Shown here one piece after another: positions 18,493 to 27,149 of a DNA stretch of 64,000 bases (positions are counted from its first letter, which is position 1; every line of letters begins with the position of its first letter). Under the pieces are notes generated by a model. It was not told where the DNA came from. It did not search any database and saw only the letters and a list, made by a program, of their open reading frames with translations. Location: the NCBI RefSeq assembly GCF_900129925.1, contig NZ_FQXI01000006.1, positions 42,975 through 106,974 on the forward strand. The letters run 5' to 3'. Source of the DNA: Anaerosphaera aminiphila DSM 21120 (lineage in GTDB: Bacteria > Bacillota > Clostridia > Tissierellales > Peptoniphilaceae). The position numbers were made by a program, and so were the translations under genes.

Positions 18493-19602
18493 ATTAATAA
18501 CAAGAAGGTAGTAAATAACTTATTTAGACTTCTATTTACAATGATAGGAGTTGGGTTTGGCATAGTTTCTTTTGAAATTTTAAAATACTTTCAGCTTTTT
18601 GATGGTTTTAGTAAAACTGTTATCTCAGCAATAAATGTATCAGTTGTTGTTGGATTTGCAATTATTTTTTTTCTTTTATCCAAGAAAGTATTTCGAAATA
18701 TAAAAACTATACTGGACAAATTAGAAGAGGATTTAAAGGAAAAAGCTATTTCCGAAGTAATCTCAGGAACAATTGGATTAATTATTGGATTTATAATAGC
18801 TTTTTTTGTAAGTCAACCCTTCTATATGATTCAAGTTCCATACTTGGGTTCAGCAATAGGGATAATCTTTTACGGCGTATTTGGATATTTGGGCTTAAAG
18901 TTAGGACTTACTAATAGAGATACTCTATCTGTAAAGTTTAAAGACATTACAAGTTCGCTAAAAAATCCTGTTGTAAAAGAAAAGGAAAAGTCAAAGACTT
19001 CTAAAATGAATGGAATTCCAAAAATTCTGGATACATCAGTAATAATTGATGGAAGAATAATGGACATTTGCGATTCAAATTTCTTAGAGGGTTCAATAGT
19101 AGTTCCGGTTTTTGTATTGGAAGAACTTCAACACATTGCAGATTCTTCAGACGGACTTAAGAGAAGTAGAGGTAGGCGTGGACTTGATATTATAAAAGAA
19201 ATGCAGGAAAATAAAAATTTGGACATAGTTATATTTCAAGGTAAGTACGATGAGATTAGTGAAGTGGATTCAAAACTATTGCAGCTTACAAAGGATTTAA
19301 ATGGAAAAATCGTCACAAATGACTACAACTTAAATAAAGTTGCAGCAGTTCAGGGAATAGATGTGTTAAATATAAATGAACTTGCAAATTCTGTTAAGCC
19401 TGTTTACTTACCTGGAGAAGAAATGACAGTACAAATAGTAAAACTGGGCAAGGAACATGGACAGGGCTTGGGATATTTAGATGATGGAACTATGATAGTA
19501 GTTGAGTCTGGAAAGAATTACTTAGGAGAGACAATAAACGCAGTAGTTACAAGTGTACTTCAAACATCTGCAGGAAAGATGATTTTTGCAAAGCCTATGT
19601 AA
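18493..19602 (+). CDS. PIN/TRAM domain membrane protein (YacL-like), atypical start
   Basis: Four N-terminal membrane segments are followed by a PIN nuclease domain (LDTSVIIDGRI Asp, VLEELQ Glu, a DSKLL-type Asp and VTNDYN Asp) and a C-terminal TRAM RNA-binding domain. The family is YacL-like. The first ATG (18541) has no ribosome binding site and would cut the first membrane helix. GGAGGG at 18481-18486 points to 18493, where the codon is ATT; no ATG, GTG or TTG lies in frame between the carD stop and 18541. I place the start at 18493, giving about 369 residues, but this needs proof. It may be an RNase acting at the membrane. Confidence 0.8.
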   Translation: MNNKKVVNNLFRLLFTMIGVGFGIVSFEILKYFQLFDGFSKTVISAINVSVVVGFAIIFFLLSKKVFRNIKTILDKLEEDLKEKAISEVISGTIGLIIGFIIAFFVSQPFYMIQVPYLGSAIGIIFYGVFGYLGLKLGLTNRDTLSVKFKDITSSLKNPVVKEKEKSKTSKMNGIPKILDTSVIIDGRIMDICDSNFLEGSIVVPVFVLEELQHIADSSDGLKRSRGRRGLDIIKEMQENKNLDIVIFQGKYDEISEVDSKLLQLTKDLNGKIVTNDYNLNKVAAVQGIDVLNINELANSVKPVYLPGEEMTVQIVKLGKEHGQGLGYLDDGTMIVVESGKNYLGETINAVVTSVLQTSAGKMIFAKPM

Positions 19603-19624
19603 TATTAATAATCAGGGGGAAATA

Positions 19625-20735
19625 ATGGAACAGAATATATATATTGAAAGAGAACGTTTAAATGAAGCGAAAGAGTTAGTAAAAAGTCTTGGAGAGTCTC
19701 TTTGACTTACCTACTCTAAGAACAAAAATTAAAAATTTAAATGAAAAACAAATGGTAGAGGGATTTTGGGATGACAGTGAAAAAGCTCAAAAAATAATAA
19801 GAGAACAAAATCACTATCAATCTAAAGTTGAAAAGTACGACAAGTTAATGAAAAAAATTTCAGATGAAGAAGATTTACTAGACTTAATGGAAATGGAAGA
19901 AGACTTTACTTTTTATGATGAGTTTAGATGGGAACTAACTTCAATAGAAGAGCTATCTCAAAGCTTTAAATTGGAAACACTTCTAAATGGAGAATACGAT
20001 TCAAGTGATGCTATATTGTCAATTCATGCAGGGGCAGGTGGAACTGAAGCTCAAGACTGGGCTGGAATGCTCCATAGAATGTATGCCAGATATGCAGAAA
20101 AAAAAGGATATAAAATTGAAACTTTAGATATCTTAAAAGAAGAAGAGGCTGGAATTAAATCAGTTACAATGAAAATTTCAGGAGATAATGCCTATGGATA
20201 TTTAAAGGGAGAAAAAGGTGTTCACAGACTTGTTAGAATATCACCTTTTGATTCAAACAAGAGAAGACACACTTCATTTTCATCTGTAGACGTATATCCT
20301 GTACTAGATGAAACAACAGAGATAGAAATAAGAGATGAAGATTTAAAAATAGATACTTATAGGGCATCAGGAGCCGGTGGACAACATGTAAACACTACAG
20401 ACTCCGCAGTTAGAATTACTCACGTTCCAACGGGAATAGTAGTTCAGTGTCAAAACGAAAGGTCTCAAATTCAAAATAGAGAACAGGCTATGAATATGTT
20501 AAAGGCAAAATTAATAGCACTGGCTGAGGAAGAAAAGAAGGAAAAAATAGAAGATCTCCAAGGTAATTATTCACAAATTGCATGGGGTTCTCAAATAAGG
20601 TCCTATGTATTCCAACCCTATACAATGGTAAAAGATCACAGGACAAATACAGAAGTTGGGGATGTAAATAAGGTAATGGATGGGGATTTAGATATTTTTG
20701 TAAATGACTATCTACAGATGAAAGCATCAAACTAG
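19625..20735 (+). CDS. prfB: Peptide chain release factor 2 with programmed +1 frameshift
   Basis: RF2 releases peptides at UGA and UAA. Translation starts at ATG 19625, runs 26 codons and meets CTT TGA C (19700-19706); a +1 shift then continues from GAC at 19704, giving about 369 residues. GGAGAG lies three bases before the CTT codon, the classic internal Shine-Dalgarno stimulator. The main frame has the RF2 tripeptide SPF (RISPFDSNKRR) and the GGQ motif near residue 250. The slippage makes RF2 autoregulated: low RF2 favours frameshifting. The site is intact, so this is a working switch and not a frameshift error. Confidence 0.95.
19691..19706 (+). promoter_or_regulatory. RF2 programmed frameshift site
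   Basis: GGAGAG, a three-base spacer TCT, then CTT TGA C. This is the canonical arrangement in which a Shine-Dalgarno-like element placed very close to the P site pushes the ribosome forward by one base at an in-frame UGA. Confidence 0.93.
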
Positions 20736-20746
20736 GAGGTATGTAT

Positions 20747-21064
20747 ATGATTTTAACAACTACAGATAATGTTCAGGGAAGAGAAATCTCCGAGTACTTA
20801 GGTTTAGTTTTTGGAGAACAAGTTAACGGTATTAACTTTGTAAAAGATATTGGAGCTGGATTTAGAAATATTGTAGGTGGAAGAAGTAGTGGCTATGAAG
20901 ATGAAGTAATAGACATGAGAGATGACTGTATAAAAGAGATTACTAAAAGAGCAAATGAAATGGGTGCAGATGGTATTGTAGGCCTTAGATTTGACTATGA
21001 AGTGCTGGGACAGGGCAATATGATTATGCTGTCTATTTCAGGAACAGCTGTAAAATTTAAATAG
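20747..21064 (+). CDS. YbjQ/UPF0145 family protein
   Basis: About 105 residues, a member of the YbjQ (UPF0145, putative heavy-metal-binding) family. Recognisable are the LTTTDNVQGREISEYLG start and the C-terminal half with EMGADGIVGLRFDYE and a closing GTAVK. The family forms pentamers with unknown function. ATG 20747 is preferred over ATG 20741, which lies only one base from AGGAGG. It follows prfB closely, so it may be co-transcribed. A terminator follows. Confidence 0.85.
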   Translation: MILTTTDNVQGREISEYLGLVFGEQVNGINFVKDIGAGFRNIVGGRSSGYEDEVIDMRDDCIKEITKRANEMGADGIVGLRFDYEVLGQGNMIMLSISGTAVKFK

Positions 21065-21071
21065 ATATGTG

Positions 21072-21102
21072 TAGGAAGTATAAATATACTTCCTATTTTT
21101 TT
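21072..21102 (+). terminator. Intrinsic terminator after ybjQ
   Basis: An 11-base-pair perfect stem (TAGGAAGTATA with its complement), a two-base loop AA and seven T. Confidence 0.9.
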
Positions 21103-21166
21103 AGTTTTAATATACACAAATCTATTAATTATGGTAAAATCTATTAAGAATAAAAGGAGGAATATT

Positions 21167-21868
21167 ATGGCAAAAGATGTAATAATAGCATTGGACTTTG
21201 ACTCAAGTGAAAAGACTTTAAAATTTTTAGAAAAATTTGAAGAAAAAATGTACTTGAAAATTGGTATGGAGCTATTGTATAGAGAAGGGTTAGATGTAGT
21301 AAGAGAAATTAAAAAAATGGGGCATAAAATATTTTTAGATTTAAAATTACATGATATTCCCAATACTGTTGCTCATGCTACTAAATCTCTTATTAGTTTA
21401 GATGTTGATATGATTAACTTTCATATTGCCGGTGGTTCTCAAATGCTATCTCAGGCAGTAAAAGTAATAGAAGATTCAAATGAAGAAGTTATTCCAATTG
21501 GAGTTACAATACTTACCTCTATGGCGGAAGATCAAATACATAGTGAGCTTCAAATAGCTGAAACTATGAGTTTAAATGAATTAGTTTTAGATTATGCAAA
21601 ACTTGGGAAAAACTCAGGATTAAAGGGAGTAGTTTGCTCTGCACTTGAAGTTCCTGAAATAAAAAGACAACTAGGTGAGGACTTCTTAACAGTAACACCT
21701 GGTATAAGACTTGCTGAGGACTCAAAAGACGACCAAAAGAGAGTCGTAACACCAAAAGACGCAAGAGAGCTTGGCAGTGACTATATAGTCGTAGGAAGGT
21801 CTATAACGAAGTCAGAAGACCCTGTTGAAAGTTATCATAAAATTAAAAAAATGTTTTTAGGAGAGTAA
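21167..21868 (+). CDS. pyrF: Orotidine 5'-phosphate decarboxylase
   Basis: About 233 residues; converts OMP to UMP. The active-site tetrad pattern DLKLHDIPNT lies near residue 58, and the N-terminal IIALDFDS strand and late VTPGIR and YIVVGRSIT phosphate-binding loops are present. This is the short bacterial form and not the long PyrF type. AAAGGAGG fixes the start at 21167; an upstream in-frame ATG lacks a site. pyrE starts two bases after the stop, giving a pyrFE unit for the last steps of UMP synthesis. The earlier pyr genes are not in the window. Confidence 0.94.
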   Translation: MAKDVIIALDFDSSEKTLKFLEKFEEKMYLKIGMELLYREGLDVVREIKKMGHKIFLDLKLHDIPNTVAHATKSLISLDVDMINFHIAGGSQMLSQAVKVIEDSNEEVIPIGVTILTSMAEDQIHSELQIAETMSLNELVLDYAKLGKNSGLKGVVCSALEVPEIKRQLGEDFLTVTPGIRLAEDSKDDQKRVVTPKDARELGSDYIVVGRSITKSEDPVESYHKIKKMFLGE

Positions 21869-21869
21869 G

Positions 21870-22496
21870 ATGAAAAATATTGCAAAGATATTATTAGATA
21901 TAGAAGCTGTAACACTGTCACCAGATGAGCCATATATTTGGGCATCTGGAATAAAAGCTCCAATATATTGTGATAATAGATTAATATTGTCATTTCCTGA
22001 AGAGAGAGATGAAGTTGAAGAAGCTTTAAAAGAAATGATTGTAGAAGAATTTAAAGATGTAGAATATATTATGGGAACAGCTACTGCGGGAATATCTCAT
22101 GCGGCAATAGTTGCAGATAAACTAAATTTACCAATGGGTTTTGTGAGAACTTCTAAAAAAGATCACGGAAAGCAAAACAAAATAGAAGGTAAAATTAGAA
22201 AAGGTGCAAAAGTAGTAGTTGTCGAAGACTTATTTTCTACAGGAGGCTCATCAATAGAAGTGGCACTTGCACTTAGAGAAGCTGGGTTTGACGTGTTGGG
22301 AATAGTTTCAATTTTCACTTATAATTTAAAGGCAGCAGAGGAAAACTTTAAAAACAACAATATAGAGTACCATTCACTTACAAATATGGAAGAACTGGCA
22401 GAAGTGGCAGGAGAAATAAACTACATTAACGATGCACAAATAGAGAAACTTTTAAAGTGGAAAGAAAATCCAAGTGATGAAAGTTGGCTTATATAG
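21870..22496 (+). CDS. pyrE: Orotate phosphoribosyltransferase
   Basis: 208 residues; makes OMP from orotate and PRPP. The PRPP-binding motif VVVVEDLFSTGGSS lies near residue 115, the flexible catalytic loop with KKDHGKQN precedes it, and TATAGISHA is the pyrophosphate loop. It is the longer clostridia-type PyrE. It is tightly coupled to pyrF. A terminator shared with the converging yeiH gene follows. Confidence 0.94.
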   Translation: MKNIAKILLDIEAVTLSPDEPYIWASGIKAPIYCDNRLILSFPEERDEVEEALKEMIVEEFKDVEYIMGTATAGISHAAIVADKLNLPMGFVRTSKKDHGKQNKIEGKIRKGAKVVVVEDLFSTGGSSIEVALALREAGFDVLGIVSIFTYNLKAAEENFKNNNIEYHSLTNMEELAEVAGEINYINDAQIEKLLKWKENPSDESWLI

Positions 22497-22506
22497 TAAA
22501 AATAAC

Positions 22507-22542
22507 AAAAAACGAGAGTTATAGAGCTCTCGTTTTGTTTTT
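22507..22542. terminator. Bidirectional terminator between pyrE and yeiH
   Basis: The stem AAAACGAGAG / CTCTCGTTTT has A-rich and T-rich flanks on the two sides, between converging genes. Confidence 0.83.
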
Positions 22543-22553
22543 AGAATTTAAAA

Positions 22554-23576
22554 TTAAAAGAAGCGTAAAATAAATCCCTGTGCAAAAAATGCTACAATTA
22601 CAACTGAGGTGTCAATAACCACTCCTGCAATCATAGGCTTAATTCCCACGCCTGAAACTTCTTTTAAACTAGTTTTTAGACCTATTGCTGCAAGAGCCAT
22701 AGCTAGACAAAACTTTGAAATAAATGAAATATTACCTACTGTTGCTGTAGGAACAATACCTGTACTGTTAAGGGCAACCATTGCTATAAATCCTAAAATA
22801 AACCATGGGAATATTTTAAAATACTCTATTTTTTCCTTTTCAAATCCTGATTCAACTTGTTTGTTCATTTCCTTTTTAGCAAAAATCCATGAGAAAATAA
22901 TAACTACTGGAACAATAAAAAGTGTACGAGTTAGTTTTACTATAGTTGCAAGCATTCCTGCAGCATCAGAAAAAGCATATCCTGCAGCTACAACTGAAGA
23001 AGTGTCATTTACAGCAGTTCCAACCCAGAGTCCAAATCCCGTATCAGTTAATCCCAACATATGTCCAATCCAAGGAAATGCAATTACAGTTATTATGTCA
23101 AATATAAAAGTAGCAGATATGGCATAGGCAATGTCTTTGTTATCAGCTTTAATAGTAGGACCCAGCGTAGCTACGGCAGTTCCGCCACAAATTGCAGTAC
23201 TCACAGATAAAAGACTGGATAACTTCCAGTTTATTTTAAAAACCTTGCTGCATATGTAGCCCATACCAAAGGAAGTAGTAAGAGTAAATACTAATAAAAT
23301 CATGGCATACTTACCTGACTGCATAAGTTGTGAAAAACTTAGAGTTATTCCGGTTAAGATAATTCCCATTCGCAGGATATATTTTGATGTCCAGTCAATA
23401 CCATCTGATAAAAAATTATACTTTAGTAAAATTGGATTTAGCAGCATTCCAATGAGAAGTGAAATAATCGTAACCCCAAGTAAATCAGCGTGAAATACTT
23501 CATTTAGAATATAGGCTGTAAGTGCAATAATAGCACTTAAGATTATTCCCGAACTTTGTTTTTTAATTGTAGACAT
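22554..23576 (-). CDS. YeiH family putative sulfate exporter
   Basis: A 340-residue hydrophobic protein with about ten membrane segments and the YeiH/UPF0324 signatures: a STAICGGTAVATLGP loop in the middle, a GTAVNDTSSVVAAGYAFSD motif and a C-terminal LAMALAAIGLKTSL. The family name comes from proposed sulfate/sulfonate export, and its biochemistry is weakly established. GAGGTG precedes the start. A LysR gene is divergent, separated by about 114 bases, a common YeiH-LysR pairing, so the regulator probably controls this gene. Confidence 0.88.
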   Translation of the reverse strand: MSTIKKQSSGIILSAIIALTAYILNEVFHADLLGVTIISLLIGMLLNPILLKYNFLSDGIDWTSKYILRMGIILTGITLSFSQLMQSGKYAMILLVFTLTTSFGMGYICSKVFKINWKLSSLLSVSTAICGGTAVATLGPTIKADNKDIAYAISATFIFDIITVIAFPWIGHMLGLTDTGFGLWVGTAVNDTSSVVAAGYAFSDAAGMLATIVKLTRTLFIVPVVIIFSWIFAKKEMNKQVESGFEKEKIEYFKIFPWFILGFIAMVALNSTGIVPTATVGNISFISKFCLAMALAAIGLKTSLKEVSGVGIKPMIAGVVIDTSVVIVAFFAQGFILRFF

Positions 23577-23690
23577 AATAGCACCTCGTTTTAAATTTTT
23601 AACAATGTATTGATTTTAACAAAGTTTTACAATAAAATAAAATTATGAATAATTATAGAACCATAAAATAAACTTATACAGGAGAGCTAA

Positions 23691-24590
23691 ATGGACTTTA
23701 GACATGATACCTTTTTAACACTTTGTGAAATAGGAAACTACACTAAGACAGCTAAGCACCTTCACATTACACAGCCGGCAGTAACTCAGCACATTCAATA
23801 TTTAGAAGAATACTACAACTGTAAATTATTTGTACACAACAATAAAAAAATAAAACTTACAAGACAAGGCGAGTATTTAAAAGATTTTATAAAAACTGTA
23901 TCGGCAGATAGACAGCGCTTTAAAAAGAACTTGTCAGAAATGCACCTAGAGGAAATTACAGTTCAATTTGGAGCTACACTGTCAATTGGAGAATATGTAA
24001 TGCCGGAAATAATATCAGAGCTACTACAGAAAAATCCTAAGTTAAAAATTCACATGCACGTTGCCAACACCCAAACTCTATTAGAAAAATTAAACTTAGG
24101 ACAATTGGACTTTATAGTTGTAGAGGGATTTTTTAATAAAGCTGACTACCATTCAAAGACACTTAGCACTGAAAAATTTATTCCAATATGCTCTGTAAAT
24201 TCACCTTTGGCAGAAGGTACTAAGTCTTTGGAGGAAATTACTAAGGAGAGACTAATACTTAGAGAAAGTGGCTCGGGAACTAGAAATATACTGGAAAACA
24301 TATTAAAAAAATACAACTATACAGTAGATAACTTTCAAAATACTATAGAAATAGAAAATATGAATGCCATAAAAAAATTAGTTGCTGATAATTTAGGAAT
24401 AAGTTTTTTATATGAAGTCGTTGTAAAAAGAGAAATAGAAGAGGGAATTATTAAAAAAATTAATATTTCGGATTTTAACATAGTTAGAGAATTTAACTTT
24501 GTCTTTTTAAAAGACAGTTTTTTTAAAGAAGAGTATATGAGTTATTTTAATATAATGAAAGAATTTATAAAAACTGAAGATAGAATTTAA
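23691..24590 (+). CDS. LysR family transcriptional regulator
   Basis: 299 residues. The N-terminal winged HTH (about 1-60) has the LysR pattern GNYTKTAKHLHITQPAVTQHI. The periplasmic-binding-like effector domain runs from about 88 to 295, with an ESGSGTRN segment lining the ligand pocket. It is divergent from yeiH and is likely to regulate it from the shared intergenic region 23577-23690. CysB- or YeiE-like ligands are possible, but nothing in the sequence fixes one. Confidence 0.9.
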   Translation: MDFRHDTFLTLCEIGNYTKTAKHLHITQPAVTQHIQYLEEYYNCKLFVHNNKKIKLTRQGEYLKDFIKTVSADRQRFKKNLSEMHLEEITVQFGATLSIGEYVMPEIISELLQKNPKLKIHMHVANTQTLLEKLNLGQLDFIVVEGFFNKADYHSKTLSTEKFIPICSVNSPLAEGTKSLEEITKERLILRESGSGTRNILENILKKYNYTVDNFQNTIEIENMNAIKKLVADNLGISFLYEVVVKREIEEGIIKKINISDFNIVREFNFVFLKDSFFKEEYMSYFNIMKEFIKTEDRI

Positions 24591-24618
24591 TAATAGGTAG
24601 TAATATACACTAAATAAT

Positions 24619-24662
24619 AAAAAAATCTCAGTAGTGTTAAATATTCTACTGAGATTTTTTTA
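24619..24662. terminator. Bidirectional terminator after the LysR gene
   Basis: A 14-base-pair perfect stem (AAAAATCTCAGTAG with its complement) with an A-run before and a T-run after. It lies between the LysR gene and a converging small gene. Confidence 0.9.
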
Positions 24663-24845
24663 TTATTGTTCTTCTTTTTTTAGTTTCTCTAAGTCGCTTT
24701 CATCAATAAATAATTTTATCTCGCCGGTTTCCATATTTAACTTTGCCTTTACTTCTATACCTGAAGGTATTAATATTCCGCCTGTATCTAATCTTGGGCG
24801 AGTAGTTCCAAAAGAATATGTAATCATTCTAAATATCTTTTCCAA
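24663..24845 (-). CDS. Small protein of about 60 residues, unknown
   Basis: The probable start is TTG at 24845, because AGAGGTG lies six bases upstream; a GTG at 24854 lies within that site itself. The protein is soluble and charged, with a TTRPRLDTGGILIPSGIEVK core and an acidic C-terminus rich in Glu, Leu and Lys. The well-placed site, an adjoining terminator and the ordered amino acid pattern support a real gene. No family is recognised. Confidence 0.6.
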   Translation of the reverse strand: MEKIFRMITYSFGTTRPRLDTGGILIPSGIEVKAKLNMETGEIKLFIDESDLEKLKKEEQ

Positions 24846-24961
24846 AATGTTCACCTCTAATTTTTATATAATAATATTATAAATAGTTTAAATTAGCTTT
24901 CTCTCATTTTCTATACTCTCATTTTAATAGTGTTATAATAGTTAGAGCATTGGAGGTAATT

Positions 24962-25147
24962 ATGCCTGATAAAAAATTCATATTATTTTTTATATTACTG
25001 TACTTAGTCTTAGCTATTGTATCATCAGTTATACCTAAGTTTTTATATAGCGTGGGTTCAACCTACTCAATGGGACCAACAATGAAGCAATTAATAATTT
25101 TTGGAGCAGTTTGTATAGTTGGGTATGTAATAAAAAACAAAAAGTAA
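24962..25147 (+). CDS. Small membrane protein of 61 residues, unknown
   Basis: ATG 24962 follows GGAGGT at good spacing; an in-frame TTG at 24950 overlaps that site and is rejected. There are two predicted membrane segments (about 6-25 and 43-58) and a Lys-rich tail. A TATAAT-like box lies about 20-30 bases upstream. The function is unknown. Confidence 0.65.
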   Translation: MPDKKFILFFILLYLVLAIVSSVIPKFLYSVGSTYSMGPTMKQLIIFGAVCIVGYVIKNKK

Positions 25148-25223
25148 TTTAATATTAATAGTAGTTTAGTTAATAAAAGTAAAAAAGTGAAAAATAAATC
25201 TAAAAGTAAATATATTTGGACAT

Positions 25224-25252
25224 TAAAAAAGCCCTACTATGAAGTAGGGCTT
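25224..25252 (-). terminator. Terminator of the cold-shock gene
   Basis: The ten-base-pair stem AAGCCCTACT / AGTAGGGCTT with a four-base loop is followed on the minus strand by a T-run (25225-25230), five bases after the cold-shock stop codon. Confidence 0.9.
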
Positions 25253-25256
25253 AATA

Positions 25257-25457
25257 TTATAATCTGTTAATATTTGTAGCTTGTAATCCACGATCAGATG
25301 TTTCAGTGTCAAAACTTACTTTTTGACCTTCATCTAATGTTTTATATCCATCACCTTGGATTTGAGAGAAATGTGCAAAAACATCTTCACCATTATCTTG
25401 AGTAATGAAACCAAAACCTTTTTCAGAATTAAACCATTTAACTGTACCTAAATTCAT
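25257..25457 (-). CDS. Cold-shock domain protein
   Basis: A 66-residue single cold-shock domain. RNP1 (KGFGFI, residues 13-18) and RNP2 (VFAHF, residues 26-30) are intact, with the WF pair at 8-9. Family members are RNA chaperones or antiterminators in the cytosol. An AGGAGG site precedes the start, and the adjacent upstream 100 bases are unusually AT-rich and probably form the long leader typical of these genes. It forms the left border of the accessory ATPase/protease segment. Confidence 0.93.
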   Translation of the reverse strand: MNLGTVKWFNSEKGFGFITQDNGEDVFAHFSQIQGDGYKTLDEGQKVSFDTETSDRGLQATNINRL

Positions 25458-25963
25458 AAAAATACCTCCTTTTAAAATATTGCAACAATCATAAATCTAT
25501 AAAGGGGTATTAATATACACACATTTAATAAATTTCATAAAAATCACTTAAATAAGTGTAACATACAAATACTATAAAAGCAAACTATTATATTGAAAGA
25601 AAATTATTATATAAATAAAAGTATTTTCTAGGAGTAATATCAGGAAGCACAAGATGAATGAATTAAAAAAAGTTATTTGCAAGTAACTTTTTAAGCAGTT
25701 AATAAAGTAGTAATGCAGTTAGATATATAGAAATATTGAGTATCGTTTTAGGCACTGTAGTTAATGTCTTATTAAGAGGACTAAGTATTTAGGTTGTTTT
25801 AACCGGTGTAAGTTATACGATAAAATACTGGATGTATTTAATTTGGATTTAAAGGATAAAGAGTAAACTTTAAGAATTTTTATTTGGCAGCATATCGTCC
25901 TATAAAAATAAGAGTTCGTTCTAAATAACCGACGGAATCAATCGAATATTAGAGGCATCGTCC
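25458..25963. other. Gene-free stretch before the ATPase/protease pair
   Basis: About 500 bases without a supportable gene. The first 100 are probably the leader and promoter of the cold-shock gene on the minus strand. At 25668-25693 a stem (about AAAGTTA-TT with AAGTAACTTT) followed by T resembles a terminator. At 25894-25921 and 25957-25983 an imperfect direct repeat begins with ATCGTCCT. No tRNA, transposase or attachment site was seen. Confidence 0.5.
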
Positions 25964-25992
25964 TTTACAAAAGAAGAACGTTCATATATAAT
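25964..25992 (+). promoter_or_regulatory. Promoter of the ATPase/protease operon
   Basis: TTTACA (25964-25969) and perfect TATAAT (25987-25992) with a 17-base spacer. The spacer contains the palindrome GAACGTTC (25976-25983), a possible repressor site. GGAGG follows at 25999-26003, so the predicted leader is very short. Confidence 0.65.
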
Positions 25993-26012
25993 AAGTTCGG
26001 AGGTTTTGTTAA

Positions 26013-27149
26013 ATGAAATATTCTATAGAGATAGGCAAGATAGTTGAAGGAGCATTAAAACACGATAAAACAAAAGTTGTAAATTACACACAGAAACTTA
26101 TTGAGAAACTTGAAGAGGACAAGGAAGAGAGAGCTGCCAAAAAGTTTGCTAAATTATTAGATATGAACGAACAAAAAACACTTTCTCCTCTGGTGGGATC
26201 CTCACTACCAAACTTACCAATAGACGAAGAATCTCGATCAACATTAGTAGATATAATTTATCCTGATGAAAACATAATTGAAGTAATTTTGTCTCAAAGT
26301 AATTATAAAAAACTAAATTCTTTTATTTTGAACTATGTTAATGCAGATAAATTGAATTCTCTAGGTCTGGGAGTTGCTAACACGCTTTTGTTATATGGTC
26401 CACCAGGTTGTGGGAAAACACAAAGCGCATTTCTTATTGCAAGAGAATTAAAATTACCTTTAGTAATTGCTAGGTTAGATAGTATGATTTCCTCTTATTT
26501 AGGGACTACATCTAAAAACATAAGAACGCTTTTTGAATTTGTGCAAAAAATGCCTTGTGTATTATTTTTAGATGAGTTTGATGCTTTAGCTAAAGCTAGA
26601 GATGATAGTAACGAATTAGGTGAATTGAAACGCGTTGTTAATAGTTTGTTACAAAATATAGATTCCATGGCTAGTGATAGTTTATTATTAGCTGCAACTA
26701 ATCACGAACGACTTCTAGATCCTGCTGTATGGAGAAGATTTGACTATAAATTAGAAATTGAACTGCCGGATAAGAAAGCAATTATATCTTTGATTGAACT
26801 TTTTGTTAAAGATAATTTACATTTAAATGGAAAAGATAAAGAAGAATTGGCGTCTGTATTTTACGGACTTAGCGGAGCAGATATTGAGGAAATTATTAAT
26901 AAAGCAACTAGAGATTCGGTAATATACAATAAACCTTTAAATAAAGAAAAAATCTATGATGAATTTTTTACGTTTAAAGAAATCATCCCTCAAAGTTGTG
27001 ATGATAGACGTTTGCAAGAGAAAATCAAAGCTCTATATTTGCGGAAGTGTGATGAAAAAGTTTTTAGTTATTCAGTGATAGCAGATATTTTAAAAATATC
27101 AAAAACAAAAGTTGGAAATTTAATTAGCGAGGAGGTAACAAATGAGTGA
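26013..27149 (+). CDS. AAA+ ATPase of an IetAS-like system
   Basis: 378 residues. A helical N-terminal part (about 1-115) precedes a classic AAA module: Walker A GPPGCGKT (129-136), Walker B VLFLDEFDAL with Asp187-Glu188, sensor-1 Asn near 230 (AATNHE) and an arginine-finger pair in DPAVWRRFD. A C-terminal small helical segment (about 335-375) looks like a helix-turn-helix, with SVIADILKISKTKVGNLI. It overlaps the protease gene by eight bases, so the products should be made together. Pairing of an AAA ATPase with an intracellular subtilase matches the ietAS family, described as toxin-antitoxin/plasmid stability and later as defence. By analogy the ATPase would control the protease. CGN arginine codons are commoner than in neighbouring genes, which suggests transfer. 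Confidence 0.82.
   Translation: MKYSIEIGKIVEGALKHDKTKVVNYTQKLIEKLEEDKEERAAKKFAKLLDMNEQKTLSPLVGSSLPNLPIDEESRSTLVDIIYPDENIIEVILSQSNYKKLNSFILNYVNADKLNSLGLGVANTLLLYGPPGCGKTQSAFLIARELKLPLVIARLDSMISSYLGTTSKNIRTLFEFVQKMPCVLFLDEFDALAKARDDSNELGELKRVVNSLLQNIDSMASDSLLLAATNHERLLDPAVWRRFDYKLEIELPDKKAIISLIELFVKDNLHLNGKDKEELASVFYGLSGADIEEIINKATRDSVIYNKPLNKEKIYDEFFTFKEIIPQSCDDRRLQEKIKALYLRKCDEKVFSYSVIADILKISKTKVGNLISEEVTNE

Noticed and set aside
19703..19705. UGA as selenocysteine or a frameshift error in prfB
   Set aside because: The CTT TGA C context with a close internal Shine-Dalgarno sequence is the classic RF2 autoregulation site.
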